The notes beneath the pieces are model-generated. The model was not told the origin of the DNA and did not search any database. It saw nothing but the letters and a program-made list of their open reading frames with translations. Below are positions 34,510 through 42,461 of a stretch of 64,000 nt of DNA, piece after piece. The position numbers were made by a program, and so were the translations under genes. The stretch's first letter is position 1; every line of letters starts with the position of its first letter. Source of the DNA: Sphingomonas trueperi (lineage in GTDB: Bacteria; Pseudomonadota; Alphaproteobacteria; Sphingomonadales; Sphingomonadaceae); assembly GCF_011927635.1 (NCBI RefSeq), contig NZ_JAATJB010000003.1, positions 1-64,000 of the forward strand, given 5' to 3'.

Positions 34510-35370
34510 TCAGAGCACGCCGAAGGTCCAGCCCTCCGTACGGGCAAGATCGGGCGTGAGGCCGGCCGGAGTCCACAGTCCCGGCTGCCCGGCGGCCACG
34601 CGCAGCCAGGCGGCGCTGAGGATCGCGTCGGTCGCGTGATCGTCATGGCGCGGCAGCGGCGCATGCGGCGCCGAGCCGAAGGCGGCGAGCATCGTGTCGA
34701 GCGTCTCGGCGTCACGAATCTTCGAGATGCCCTTGCGCATCCCGGCGAGTCGCGCGGCGAGCGAGGTGTAGATCTCCACCAGCACCGGGCCGGTATCGGG
34801 CAGCGGGTCGAACGGCCACAGGCCGACCCGCCCGCGCAGGCGGTGGAGGACGCGCATCCCGGTGAGGCTCGACTTGCCGACCTGGCTCGCTCCCACCAAA
34901 TTGAAGCAGCTGTACGGCGAGAGCGCCATTGCCTCTTGCCCAACCTCGCACACTCGGAAGCGCCCCCGTCCGCCGGGGAACAGGTCGCCGCAATCGCCCA
35001 TCTGGCGGAAGTGCCGCCGTGCCTCCACATGCTGGACGAAGCTGGTTGCGGCGAAATGCGGATCGGGTGTGGACAGGCGGTCGACCAGTGCCCAGAGCGC
35101 TGGGCCGTCCGCCGGACTCTCCGCCCAGCCGGGAAAATAGGCGCCGGCGTCGGCGAAGGGAAAGGCAGGGGAGAGATCGAGCCCCACCAGCGCGCGCGTG
35201 CCACTATCGGCAAGGCCCTCCAGAAAGCCGAGAATATCGGCGCGCGACCAGGGCCGGTCGATCAGCACCGGCGCGGTGTCGCCCGCGCGGGCGTGTGCAA
35301 CGGCAAGCCCCTTGGGCCGCTCGACTGCCTGACCGGACCAGTCGATCGCAATGAAGTCGGTGAAGGTCAG
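34510..35370 (-). CDS. DUF429-like protein
   Basis: A 286-residue soluble protein with the start TFTDFIAIDWSGQAVERPKG and LVGLDLSPAFPF, an actin/RNase H-like fold signature of DUF429 proteins, and NLVGASQVGKSSLTGMRVLH. Function is unknown. No ATG, GTG or TTG is available before the first conserved block. A CTG at 35370 overlaps the MmcQ/YjbR stop in CTGA form and has GGGGA upstream, so it is the best start. Translational coupling to the upstream gene is likely. Confidence 0.7.
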   Translation of the reverse strand: MTFTDFIAIDWSGQAVERPKGLAVAHARAGDTAPVLIDRPWSRADILGFLEGLADSGTRALVGLDLSPAFPFADAGAYFPGWAESPADGPALWALVDRLSTPDPHFAATSFVQHVEARRHFRQMGDCGDLFPGGRGRFRVCEVGQEAMALSPYSCFNLVGASQVGKSSLTGMRVLHRLRGRVGLWPFDPLPDTGPVLVEIYTSLAARLAGMRKGISKIRDAETLDTMLAAFGSAPHAPLPRHDDHATDAILSAAWLRVAAGQPGLWTPAGLTPDLARTEGWTFGVL

Positions 35371-35714
35371 GGGCGAGTCCCCAGCCCAGCGGTGAGGCGC
35401 TGCGCCTTCTTCGCCCGATCCCACCAGGCGCGCTGGATATAGAGCTGGATCCGCTCGCGTGCCGGGGTGCCGTAGCGAACCAGCAGCATCGGGTAGTTGC
35501 GATAATGGTCGGTCTGCCAGAAGGTCTCGGGATCGGTCTCGAGCAGCAGCACCTTCTCGTCCTGCGCGACCATCAGCCCGAAGCTGCCCGGCTGCCTGGC
35601 GTGGGACATCAGCCCCTTGCCGTTGATCTTGGGGCAGGGCGTGCCCCACCAGGGCGCCATCGCCACGTCGGGCAGCGTCAGCGCGAAGGCGCAGGCATCC
35701 TCCCAATCATCCAT
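35367..35714 (-). CDS. MmcQ/YjbR family protein
   Basis: A 115-residue protein of the YjbR DNA-binding-like fold (CyaY-like). It shows MDDWEDACAFALTLPDV, PWWGTPCPKINGKGLMSH, DPETFWQTDHYRNYPMLLVR and a basic C-terminus AWWDRAKKAQRL. Its cellular role is not established. The start overlaps the rarA stop by 8 nt and its stop overlaps the DUF429 gene start. Confidence 0.8.
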   Translation of the reverse strand: MDDWEDACAFALTLPDVAMAPWWGTPCPKINGKGLMSHARQPGSFGLMVAQDEKVLLLETDPETFWQTDHYRNYPMLLVRYGTPARERIQLYIQRAWWDRAKKAQRLTAGLGTRP

Positions 35715-37026
35715 CGCGCCGTTGCTCGCGCATCGCCGCCCACCAGGCGAGCCGCTCCGCCACGCGCTTCTCGTGGCCGCGATCGGTGGGGGTGTAGAAG
35801 GTCTGCGGCTCCATCTCCGCCGGCCAGTAATTGTCGCCCGAGAAGCCGCCCTCGGCATCATGGTCATAGGTATAGCCGGTGCCATAGCCGATCTGCTTCA
35901 TCAGCTTGGTCGGCGCGTTGAGGATGTTCTGCGGCGGCATCAGCGAGCCGGTTTCCTTCGCCACCTTCCACGCCGCCTTCTGTGCCTTGTAGGCGGCGTT
36001 GGATTTGGGTGCTGTCGCCAGGTAGAGACATGCCTGGACGATCGCCAGCTCGCCCTCGGGCGAGCCGAGAAAGTCGTACGTATCCTTGGCTGCCATGCAC
36101 TGCACCAGCGCGTTGGGGTCGGCCATGCCGATATCCTCCACCGCCATGCGGACCAGCCGACGGAGCAGGTAGAGCGGCTCTTCGCCGGCGGTGAGCATCC
36201 GCGCGAGATAATAGAGCGCCGCCTGCGGATCGGAGCCGCGCACCGATTTATGCAGCGCTGAGATCAGGTTGTAATGCCCCTCGCGGTCCTTGTCATAGAC
36301 CGCGACGCGGCGCTGGAGGAAGGCCGAGAGCCCGGCGGGATCGAGCGGCGCCTCAAACTGCACCGAGAACAAGGTCTCGGCCTGGTTGAGCAGGAAGCGC
36401 CCGTCGCCATCCGCGCTCGCCACCAGCGCGTCGCGTGCCTCGGGCGTCAGGGGCAGGGGGCGTTCCTCCAGCGCCTCGGCACGATCGAGCAGCTGGCTCA
36501 GCGCTTCGTGATCGAGCCGGTGCAGGATCAGCACCTGCGCGCGGCTGAGCAGCGCGGCGTTGAGCTCGAAGGAGGGGTTTTCGGTGGTCGCGCCGACCAA
36601 GGTGACGGTGCCGTCCTCGACATAGGGCAGGAATCCGTCCTGCTGGGCCCGGTTGAAGCGGTGGATCTCGTCCACGAACAACAGGGTGCGCTTGCCGATC
36701 CGGGCATGGTCGCGCGCCTCGGCAAACACCTTCTTGAGGTCCGCGACGCCCGAGAACACCGCCGAGATCGCGACGAAGCGCAGCCCCACCGCATCGGCGA
36801 GCAGCCGCGACATGGTGGTCTTGCCGGTGCCCGGCGGGCCCCAGAAGATGATCGAGCTGAGCTTGCCCGCCGCGACCATCCGCCCAATCACGCCCTGCGG
36901 CCCGGTGAGATGCTCCTGCCCGACCACCTCGTCGAGCTTCTGCGGGCGCAGCCGGTCGGCGAGCGGGCCGCCGGCGGGGGTGGCATCGGCGGCGGGTTGT
37001 TCGTGGGTCGCAAAAAGGTCGGCCAT
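35707..37026 (-). CDS. rarA: RarA/MgsA replication-associated recombination ATPase
   Basis: A 439-residue AAA+ ATPase acting at stalled replication forks. It carries Walker A (WGPPGTGKTTMSRLLAD), Walker B (LLFVDEIHRFNRAQQDGFLP), sensor 1 (LVGATTENPSFELN) and the C-terminal tetramerisation/MgsA region (VRMAVEDIGMADPNALV). Length is normal for the family. It leads the rarA-mmcQ-DUF429 overlapped trio. The start MADLFATHEQP at 37026 is chosen because the frame upstream is not protein-like. Confidence 0.94.
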   Translation of the reverse strand: MADLFATHEQPAADATPAGGPLADRLRPQKLDEVVGQEHLTGPQGVIGRMVAAGKLSSIIFWGPPGTGKTTMSRLLADAVGLRFVAISAVFSGVADLKKVFAEARDHARIGKRTLLFVDEIHRFNRAQQDGFLPYVEDGTVTLVGATTENPSFELNAALLSRAQVLILHRLDHEALSQLLDRAEALEERPLPLTPEARDALVASADGDGRFLLNQAETLFSVQFEAPLDPAGLSAFLQRRVAVYDKDREGHYNLISALHKSVRGSDPQAALYYLARMLTAGEEPLYLLRRLVRMAVEDIGMADPNALVQCMAAKDTYDFLGSPEGELAIVQACLYLATAPKSNAAYKAQKAAWKVAKETGSLMPPQNILNAPTKLMKQIGYGTGYTYDHDAEGGFSGDNYWPAEMEPQTFYTPTDRGHEKRVAERLAWWAAMREQRRDG

Positions 37027-37115
37027 TGCGGCCAAGATAGGCGGCTGGGATGCGATTTGCATCCCGCTGGTTGATCGGGCGCAAGGCTTGGCGGCGCCTG
37101 TCCAGCCAAACCCTT

Positions 37116-37210
37116 CGTCATCCCGGCCAAAGCCGGGATCCATTCGCCGATCCGGTGCAGCAGGAGCCGACGCGCTACAGCGTCTGGATACCGGCTTCGC
37201 CGGGATGACG
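37116..37210. repeat. dispersed CGTCATCCC-type inverted-repeat element, copy 1
   Basis: Terminal arms CGTCATCCCGGC (37116-37127) and GCCGGGATGACG (37199-37210) are perfectly complementary. Each carries an inner hairpin (CCCGGC-caaa-GCCGGG on the left). A second, better-preserved copy lies at 45269-45365. It sits in the gap between divergent rarA and the hydroxylase gene. Confidence 0.75.
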
Positions 37211-37276
37211 GCGGGTGGTGGGGAAGCGGCCCCCGATCGCCACAAAGCGCGATGGGGGAGGTGTGGAGGATCGGGC

Positions 37277-38449
37277 ATGGACTGCGACGTCGTCATCGTC
37301 GGGGGAGGGCCGGCTGGCCTCGCCTTCGCGCGCTCGCTGGAAGACAGCGGGCTGAGCATCGTGCTGCTCGAGCGCGCGCCGCTGGAGGCGCTGGCGTCCC
37401 CACGCTTCGACGGGCGCGAGATCGCGCTCACCCACGGCTCGAAGCGGATCCTCGAGGCGCTCGGCGCCTGGGGGCGGCTGCCGGCAGACGAGATCGCGCC
37501 GATGCACGCGGCCAAAGTGCTGAACGGCGATTCGCCCTTCGCGCTCAACTTCACCGCGGGGGGTGGGGCGGACGACCAACTCGGCTATCTGGTGCCCAAC
37601 CATCGCATCCGCGCCGCGCTGTACGAGGCGGTGAAGCACCAGCCCGGGCTGCGGCTGGTGACCGGCGCGGAGGTGGTCCATGCCCGCTCGGGCGCCACCG
37701 GGCCGCGCGCGGAGGTGCTGCTCTCCTCGGGCGAGGTGGTACGGGCGCGGCTGCTGGTGGTCGCCGATTCGCGGCTATCCAAGACGCGCGAGGCGCTGGG
37801 GATCGAGACCGACATCAACCCGCTCGGCCGTTCGATGATGGTCGTGCGGGTACGCCACGAACTGCCGCACGGTGCGACCGCGCTCGAATGGTTCGACCAT
37901 CGCCAGACGCTGGCGCTGCTGCCGCTCAACGGGAACATGGCCGGCGCGGTGCTGACCCTGCCCGAGGAGGCGGCGCGGCGGGTAGCGGCGTTCGATGATG
38001 CCGCGCTCGGCCGCGACCTCGCGCGGCGCTTCCGCCAGCGGCTGGGGCGGATGGAGGTGGTGAGCGATCGCAACGTCTATCCGCTGGTCACCACCTGGGC
38101 GCATCAGTTCGTGACTGGCCGCGCGGCGCTGATCGGCGATGCGGCGGTGGGGATGCACCCGGTGACCGCGCATGGCTTCAACCTCGGGCTGAGCGGGCAG
38201 GCGCTGCTCGCCGCCGAGGTGCGGGACGCGGTGCGGCGGGGGATGGACCCGGCGCTGCCGGCGGTGCTGCGGCGCTTCGAGAACGGCCACCGCGCGGCGT
38301 GCAAGCCGCTCTATACGGGGACCAACCTGCTGGTGCGGCTGTTCACCGACGAGCGGCTGCCGGCGCGCGCGATGCGGCACGCGGTGCTGCGGCTGGGGGC
38401 GGGGCTGCCCTTCGTGCGGCCCACCGTGCGCGCGATGCTGACGCACTGA
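37277..38449 (+). CDS. FAD-dependent ubiquinone-biosynthesis hydroxylase (UbiH/UbiM type)
   Basis: A 390-residue flavoprotein monooxygenase. It has the FAD-binding GxGxxG stretch VVIVGGGPAGLAFARSLED, the mid-protein DG-like region and the second FAD motif GDAAVGMHPVTAHGFNLGLS. These belong to the UbiH/F/I/L/M family of quinone-ring hydroxylases. The VGMHPVTAHGFN form reminds me of UbiM, but the position hydroxylated cannot be told from sequence. GGAGG lies 7 bp before the ATG. It is monocistronic and followed by a repeat element. Confidence 0.8.
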   Translation: MDCDVVIVGGGPAGLAFARSLEDSGLSIVLLERAPLEALASPRFDGREIALTHGSKRILEALGAWGRLPADEIAPMHAAKVLNGDSPFALNFTAGGGADDQLGYLVPNHRIRAALYEAVKHQPGLRLVTGAEVVHARSGATGPRAEVLLSSGEVVRARLLVVADSRLSKTREALGIETDINPLGRSMMVVRVRHELPHGATALEWFDHRQTLALLPLNGNMAGAVLTLPEEAARRVAAFDDAALGRDLARRFRQRLGRMEVVSDRNVYPLVTTWAHQFVTGRAALIGDAAVGMHPVTAHGFNLGLSGQALLAAEVRDAVRRGMDPALPAVLRRFENGHRAACKPLYTGTNLLVRLFTDERLPARAMRHAVLRLGAGLPFVRPTVRAMLTH

Positions 38450-38459
38450 TTTCGTTTTC

Positions 38460-38571
38460 AAGCCCCTCCCCTTCAGGGGAGGGGCTTGGGGTGGGGCAGT
38501 GTCTCACCGAGACCAACGTTCGTTCTGGAATCCCTCCACCCCCAACCCCTCCTCCAAGGAGGGGGGCTAAG
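38460..38571. repeat. dispersed CCCCTCCCC-type hairpin element, copy A (complete)
   Basis: The left hairpin is AAGCCCCTCCCC-TTCA and its complement. The middle holds GTGTCTCACCGAGA and TTCTGGAATCCCTCCACC. A right CCTCC-rich hairpin ends in GGGGGGCTAAG. The inner TTGGGGTGGGG and CCACCCCCAACCCC parts also pair, so the whole element can fold into one long hairpin. Other copies are at 45421, 56243 and 59399. It directly follows the hydroxylase stop and may serve as a terminator. Confidence 0.85.
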
Positions 38572-38602
38572 AAAACCCAGAAACCCCTTGCACAGTCGCT
38601 TT

Positions 38603-38616
38603 CAAGATATATCTTG
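38603..38616. promoter_or_regulatory. perfect palindrome upstream of the PadR gene (likely autoregulatory operator)
   Basis: CAAGATATATCTTG is a 14-bp perfect palindrome 35 bp before the PadR start, in a promoter-like A+T-rich pocket. PadR repressors commonly autoregulate through such short ATAT-centred dyads, so it is a strong candidate for its own operator. Confidence 0.65.
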
Positions 38617-38650
38617 TGCGCATCACGACTCGCACAGGATGCACAACGCT

Positions 38651-39262
38651 ATGGTTTTCCATTTCGGCCGTCATGGCCATCATCATCATCATCATCACGG
38701 CCACCAGTTTGGCCCCCGCGGACGCGGCGGCTGGGGCGGGGGCTTTCCCGGCGGCTTCGACATGGCCTTTGCCATGGGCGAGCGGGGTCAGGGCGGGCGC
38801 GGCCGGCGCATGTTCGGCGGCGACGAGCTTCGCCTGATCCTGCTCAAGCTGATCGAGGAGGCGCCGCGCCACGGCTATGACCTGATCCGCGAGATCGAGG
38901 CGCGCTCCAATGGCGCCTATGCGCCCAGTCCGGGCGTCGTGTACCCCACGCTGACCATGCTCGACGACATGGACCTGATCGCCGAGCACAAGAGCGAGGG
39001 CGCCAAGAAGCAGTTTGCGATCACCGCGGCCGGCACCGCGCATCTCGCGGAGAATGCGGCGGAAGTTGAAGCGCTGTTCCAGCGGCTGGCCGATCTCGGC
39101 GAACGCCATGCCCGCACCAGCGGCGGCCCCGTCCGGCGCGCGATGCACAACCTCAAGACCGTGCTCGCCGCCAGCGTGTTCGACGAGGAAGTCGATCCCG
39201 AGCGCCTGCACGCGATCGCCGAGATCCTCGACGAAGCCGCGCGCAAGATCGAGCGGCTGTAG
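38651..39262 (+). CDS. PadR-family regulator with His-rich N-terminus
   Basis: A 203-residue regulator. The N-terminal 50 residues are a His/Gly-rich extension (FGRHGHHHHHHHGHQFGPRG then repeated GG), suggesting metal or heme binding. A PadR winged helix follows (about 55-130: LRLILLKLIEEAPRHGYDLI, PSPGVVYPTLTMLDDMDLI), then a C-terminal dimerisation helix (LHAIAEILDEAARKIERL). Start choice is between ATG 38651 (AGGA 11 nt upstream) and ATG 38639. A DUF2218 gene follows on the same strand and a TonB receptor converges, so it may govern a metal or siderophore uptake module. Confidence 0.85.
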   Translation: MVFHFGRHGHHHHHHHGHQFGPRGRGGWGGGFPGGFDMAFAMGERGQGGRGRRMFGGDELRLILLKLIEEAPRHGYDLIREIEARSNGAYAPSPGVVYPTLTMLDDMDLIAEHKSEGAKKQFAITAAGTAHLAENAAEVEALFQRLADLGERHARTSGGPVRRAMHNLKTVLAASVFDEEVDPERLHAIAEILDEAARKIERL

Positions 39263-39334
39263 GAAACGATGCCCCGGATCGAGGTGTTACGCCGTCGGCT
39301 GGGGCTCGTCCCCGCCGCGGCCAAGGAGAGAAGA

Positions 39335-39658
39335 ATGACGATCGCCCCGTTCACCGCCCATGCGCTGGTGCCGACCGAACATGCCAGCCGCTACCTCCAG
39401 CAGCTGTGCAAGCATTGGCAGCACAATCTCCAGGTGGAGTTCACCCCCGAGAACGGCACGGTGATCTTCCCCAAGGACGCGCGCGGCGCCGATCACCCGG
39501 GCGACGCGGTGGTGACCTTCGACGTCGCGGAGACGGGCCTGGAGATCCGGGTCGATGCCACCTCACAGGAGCAGTTGGAAGGGCTGAAGGGCGCGGTCGC
39601 CCGGCATCTCGATCGCTTCGCCTTCCGCGAGGGCGAGCTGACGTTCGACTGGCAGTAA
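39335..39658 (+). CDS. DUF2218 family protein
   Basis: A 107-residue small protein matching the DUF2218 pattern: ALVPTEHASRYLQQLCKHW, FDVAETGLEIRV and ending GELTFDWQ. Such genes are often found near siderophore receptors, but the function is not known. The ATG at 39335 has a perfect AAGGAGAG ribosome-binding site; the longer frame from 39269 lacks one. It is co-oriented with PadR, 72 bp downstream, and shares a terminator with the convergent TonB receptor. Confidence 0.82.
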   Translation: MTIAPFTAHALVPTEHASRYLQQLCKHWQHNLQVEFTPENGTVIFPKDARGADHPGDAVVTFDVAETGLEIRVDATSQEQLEGLKGAVARHLDRFAFREGELTFDWQ

Positions 39659-39664
39659 GCCACG

Positions 39665-39704
39665 AAAAGGGGGCGGGAACCGCGTGGTTCCCGCCCCCTT
39701 TTTT
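39665..39704. terminator. bidirectional intrinsic terminator
   Basis: A perfect 17-bp stem with a GCGT loop runs from AAAAGGGGGCGGG at 39665 to the matching CCCGCCCCCTTTT, followed by further Ts; the A-run on the other side gives Ts on the minus strand. It separates the convergent DUF2218 and TonB-receptor genes. Confidence 0.92.
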
Positions 39705-39720
39705 GTGTGGGTCGTCCGGA

Positions 39721-42237
39721 TCAGAAGCTGAAGCGAACCGAAGCAGTGACCGTGCGGCCGTTGAGGGTCTGCGCGGTGACCACGCCCGAGGCCGGGATCG
39801 CGGCCGAGTTGACCGAGACGAAGGCCAGCTTGTCGAACACGTTGTAGACGTTGAGGCCGATCTGCAGGCCCTTCACCGGGCGAACCTGCACGAACGGGCT
39901 GACGATCGTGTAGCCGGGCTGCTTGAGCAGGTTGCCGTCCTGCGCGAAGCTGCTGGTGGTGCCGATCAGGTTGGTGCCGATGGTGAAGCGCTTCACCTCG
40001 AACTGCGGGGTCGCCTGGAAGATCAGGTCCGGCTGGTGGCGCGGAGTGTTGCCGACCAGCGTCTTGTCCGCCTTGTCCGCATCGATCTTGGCCTTGGTGT
40101 AGGTAGCACCCAGGCGCAGGCTGAGCGGGCCATGCTCGAAAAGGCCTTCGAGCTCGACCCCCTTGGCGCTGTAGTCGCGGTCGATCTGCAGCACGACGGT
40201 GCCGCCGCTGGCGTCGGCGCCGATCTGCAGGTTCTTGTCGGTGGTCGATGCCCAGAAGCCGGTGGCGAACAGCGTCACGCCATCCTTGCGGAACTTCACG
40301 CCCGCCTCGGCCTGCTTGACCGGGCCATAGGCCATTGCCGGGTCGGTCAGCGCGCCCGAGTCCGGGTTGACCGCCGGCGAGAAGAACAGGCGCTCGGCGC
40401 TGGCCCGCGCGCCGCGGCTGTAGCGGGCGAAAACCGATAGCGGCTCGGCGATGCGATAGTTCACGCCGATCGAGTAAGAGGCGTATTTGTAGCTATAGTC
40501 CGCCAGGCCCGGCTGGGACAGCGGCAGCACCGCGACGCTGCGCTCGGGCGGCGAGATCGCGCCGTCGCGGTTCATGTCCACCGGCGCCACGCCGACGCGG
40601 TTGCCGCCCAGATCGGCGCCGTACAGCGTGCCGCTGACCTTGCCGAAGTCATAGCGCAGGCTGCCGCCGACCGACAGCGCGCCGATCTGGTAGTTCACCG
40701 AGCCATAGGGCGCGAACACGCGATACTGCAGATCGTAGCGCCTGCGAAAGGCAGCGGTGCCGCGAATGCCATAGGCCAGCACGCCGCCCTGCGTCACCGG
40801 TACGCCGCCGGCGGTCAGTACGTCGACATAAGCCGAGTTGCCGCCCGGGGCGATGTCGAACACGTCGTTGATCAGGTGCAGGTTCTGCACCATCGCCTGC
40901 GAAGACGCATAGAAGCCGGCCGTGGTGGTCAGTTTGCCCTCGCCGACATTCCACACGCGGCTGCCGCGGAAGTCATTGGTGAAGTTGTCGAGCTTCTCGA
41001 GGTCCGAATGGATTTCGAGGCCATACATCAGCAGGCCGTTGCCGTTCAGCGTCGCCGGGTTGGCGATGGTCTTGCCGGCATCGGGGCCGGTGGCGTAGCG
41101 CAGCGTCGCGCCGGGGCCGGCAAAGACCGGTGCCAGCGCCGCGGCGGGCAGCAGCGCCATCGAGCTGCTCTCGTTATAGGTACCCGAGATTGCGGCGTAG
41201 CGCATGCGATTGCTGAACGTCCAACCGGCGATGTCGAACTGCGCCTCCAGTCCGATCGACGCGACCTTGCTGCGATTGCCCTCACGCAGATCGAGGTTGG
41301 TCACGTTGTTGTTGCCGTCAAGCGCGAGGATCGAGCTCTTGTAGCGCGAATAGAGCGTGTCCTTGCGCGGATCGAAGCCCGGGATCGTGCTGTACGTCGG
41401 GTCGGCATTGGTGCCGCGCACCGCCACCGGCACCATCGCATAGTTGGGCTCGCGGTCGTCGAGATACTTGCCGTACAGGCGGACATAGCCGTTGCCGAAC
41501 GTCTTGGTGACGTTCAGCTTGATCTGGCCGCCCTTGAACGCGTCATAGCCGGTCGCGCGCGGGCCTTCGCCCTGGCGGTAGAAGCCGCCGACGTTGAAGC
41601 GCACCGTCTTGCTCAGATGGCCGCCATAGTTGAAGTCGGCCCGGCCGAGTTCATGATCGATGCCCGAGGAGAGCTGCAGCGTGCCACCGTCTTCCTCGCC
41701 GGTCTTCGAGAGGAAATTGACTAGGCCACCGGGCGAGTTCGAGGCGAAGGTCGAGGCGGAACCGCCGCGGATCGCCTGGACCTGCGAGAGGCTGAGATCG
41801 GTGCGCAGGAACGCAGTGGTCGAGGCGAAGTGGATGTCGCCGAACTCGAGCACGGGCAGGCCGTCTTCCTGGATCTGCAGGAACTTGGAGCCGTCTGCGG
41901 CCATCGGCAGGCCGCGGATCGTGACGGCGGTCAGGCCGTCGGTGCCCGCCGTCTCGGCGCGGATGCCGGGCATGTTGCCCAGCACTTCGGCGATCGAGCG
42001 GGTGCCGATCTTCTGGATCTGCTCCTCGTCGATCGAGCTTGCCGAAATCGCCGAATCGAGCAGATCGCGCCCCTTTGCGACGCCGGTGGTAAAGGCCTGC
42101 TTCTGCGGCTTCGCCTCGGCCGAGTCGCCATGGTGCGCGGTGGGTGCTTCGGTGCCGGTGGACGCCTGCTGGGCATGTGCGGGCAGCGCGATCGCTGCGG
42201 CGGAGAGCGCCAGCGTCAGGCGGAAACGAGTGTTCAT
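39721..42237 (-). CDS. TonB-dependent receptor (siderophore/metal-type), with an EF-hand-like loop
   Basis: An 838-residue outer-membrane receptor. It has a signal peptide (ALSAAAIALPAHAQ) and a His-containing linker. The plug domain (about 55-175) includes IAEVLGNMPGIRAETAGTDG and VQAIRGGSASTFASNSPGGL. The barrel ends in RTVTASVRFSF with the classic terminal phenylalanine. Residues 554-565 read DMNRDGAISPPE, an exact canonical EF-hand calcium loop in what should be an extracellular segment. The start at 42237 gives the signal peptide. It converges on the PadR-DUF2218 pair, which suggests iron or other metal uptake; the ligand is unknown. Confidence 0.9.
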   Translation of the reverse strand: MNTRFRLTLALSAAAIALPAHAQQASTGTEAPTAHHGDSAEAKPQKQAFTTGVAKGRDLLDSAISASSIDEEQIQKIGTRSIAEVLGNMPGIRAETAGTDGLTAVTIRGLPMAADGSKFLQIQEDGLPVLEFGDIHFASTTAFLRTDLSLSQVQAIRGGSASTFASNSPGGLVNFLSKTGEEDGGTLQLSSGIDHELGRADFNYGGHLSKTVRFNVGGFYRQGEGPRATGYDAFKGGQIKLNVTKTFGNGYVRLYGKYLDDREPNYAMVPVAVRGTNADPTYSTIPGFDPRKDTLYSRYKSSILALDGNNNVTNLDLREGNRSKVASIGLEAQFDIAGWTFSNRMRYAAISGTYNESSSMALLPAAALAPVFAGPGATLRYATGPDAGKTIANPATLNGNGLLMYGLEIHSDLEKLDNFTNDFRGSRVWNVGEGKLTTTAGFYASSQAMVQNLHLINDVFDIAPGGNSAYVDVLTAGGVPVTQGGVLAYGIRGTAAFRRRYDLQYRVFAPYGSVNYQIGALSVGGSLRYDFGKVSGTLYGADLGGNRVGVAPVDMNRDGAISPPERSVAVLPLSQPGLADYSYKYASYSIGVNYRIAEPLSVFARYSRGARASAERLFFSPAVNPDSGALTDPAMAYGPVKQAEAGVKFRKDGVTLFATGFWASTTDKNLQIGADASGGTVVLQIDRDYSAKGVELEGLFEHGPLSLRLGATYTKAKIDADKADKTLVGNTPRHQPDLIFQATPQFEVKRFTIGTNLIGTTSSFAQDGNLLKQPGYTIVSPFVQVRPVKGLQIGLNVYNVFDKLAFVSVNSAAIPASGVVTAQTLNGRTVTASVRFSF

Positions 42238-42413
42238 CACAACCCCATTTGTCTCGATTGTTTCTGCGGACGCAGTGGGGTCATGCGGGTTAAGGCATTG
42301 AAAGGGATAGGGTAGGTACAAGTACGTGCCGGAGTCGTACGGAGTGGGAACGTTTGCTTCTACGCCGACGGAAAATTTTGGCGGTGCGTTCAAATCGAGC
42401 ATTTGCGCGTATA

Positions 42414-42430
42414 TTCTCGGCAGACGAGAA
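42414..42430. promoter_or_regulatory. inverted repeat upstream of the histidine kinase gene
   Basis: TTCTCG-gcaga-CGAGAA is a perfect 6-bp dyad about 30 bp before the kinase start, in the gap divergent from the TonB receptor. It could be an operator for either gene. No regulator is assigned. Confidence 0.35.
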
Positions 42431-42461
42431 CGGCACCGCGCCGACATGGGAGAGTGGGGCA

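Noticed and set aside
42316-42325. GTAC-AA-GTAC dyad upstream of the TonB receptor
   Set aside because: It is too short to count as an operator and does not match the other GGTA/TACC elements.
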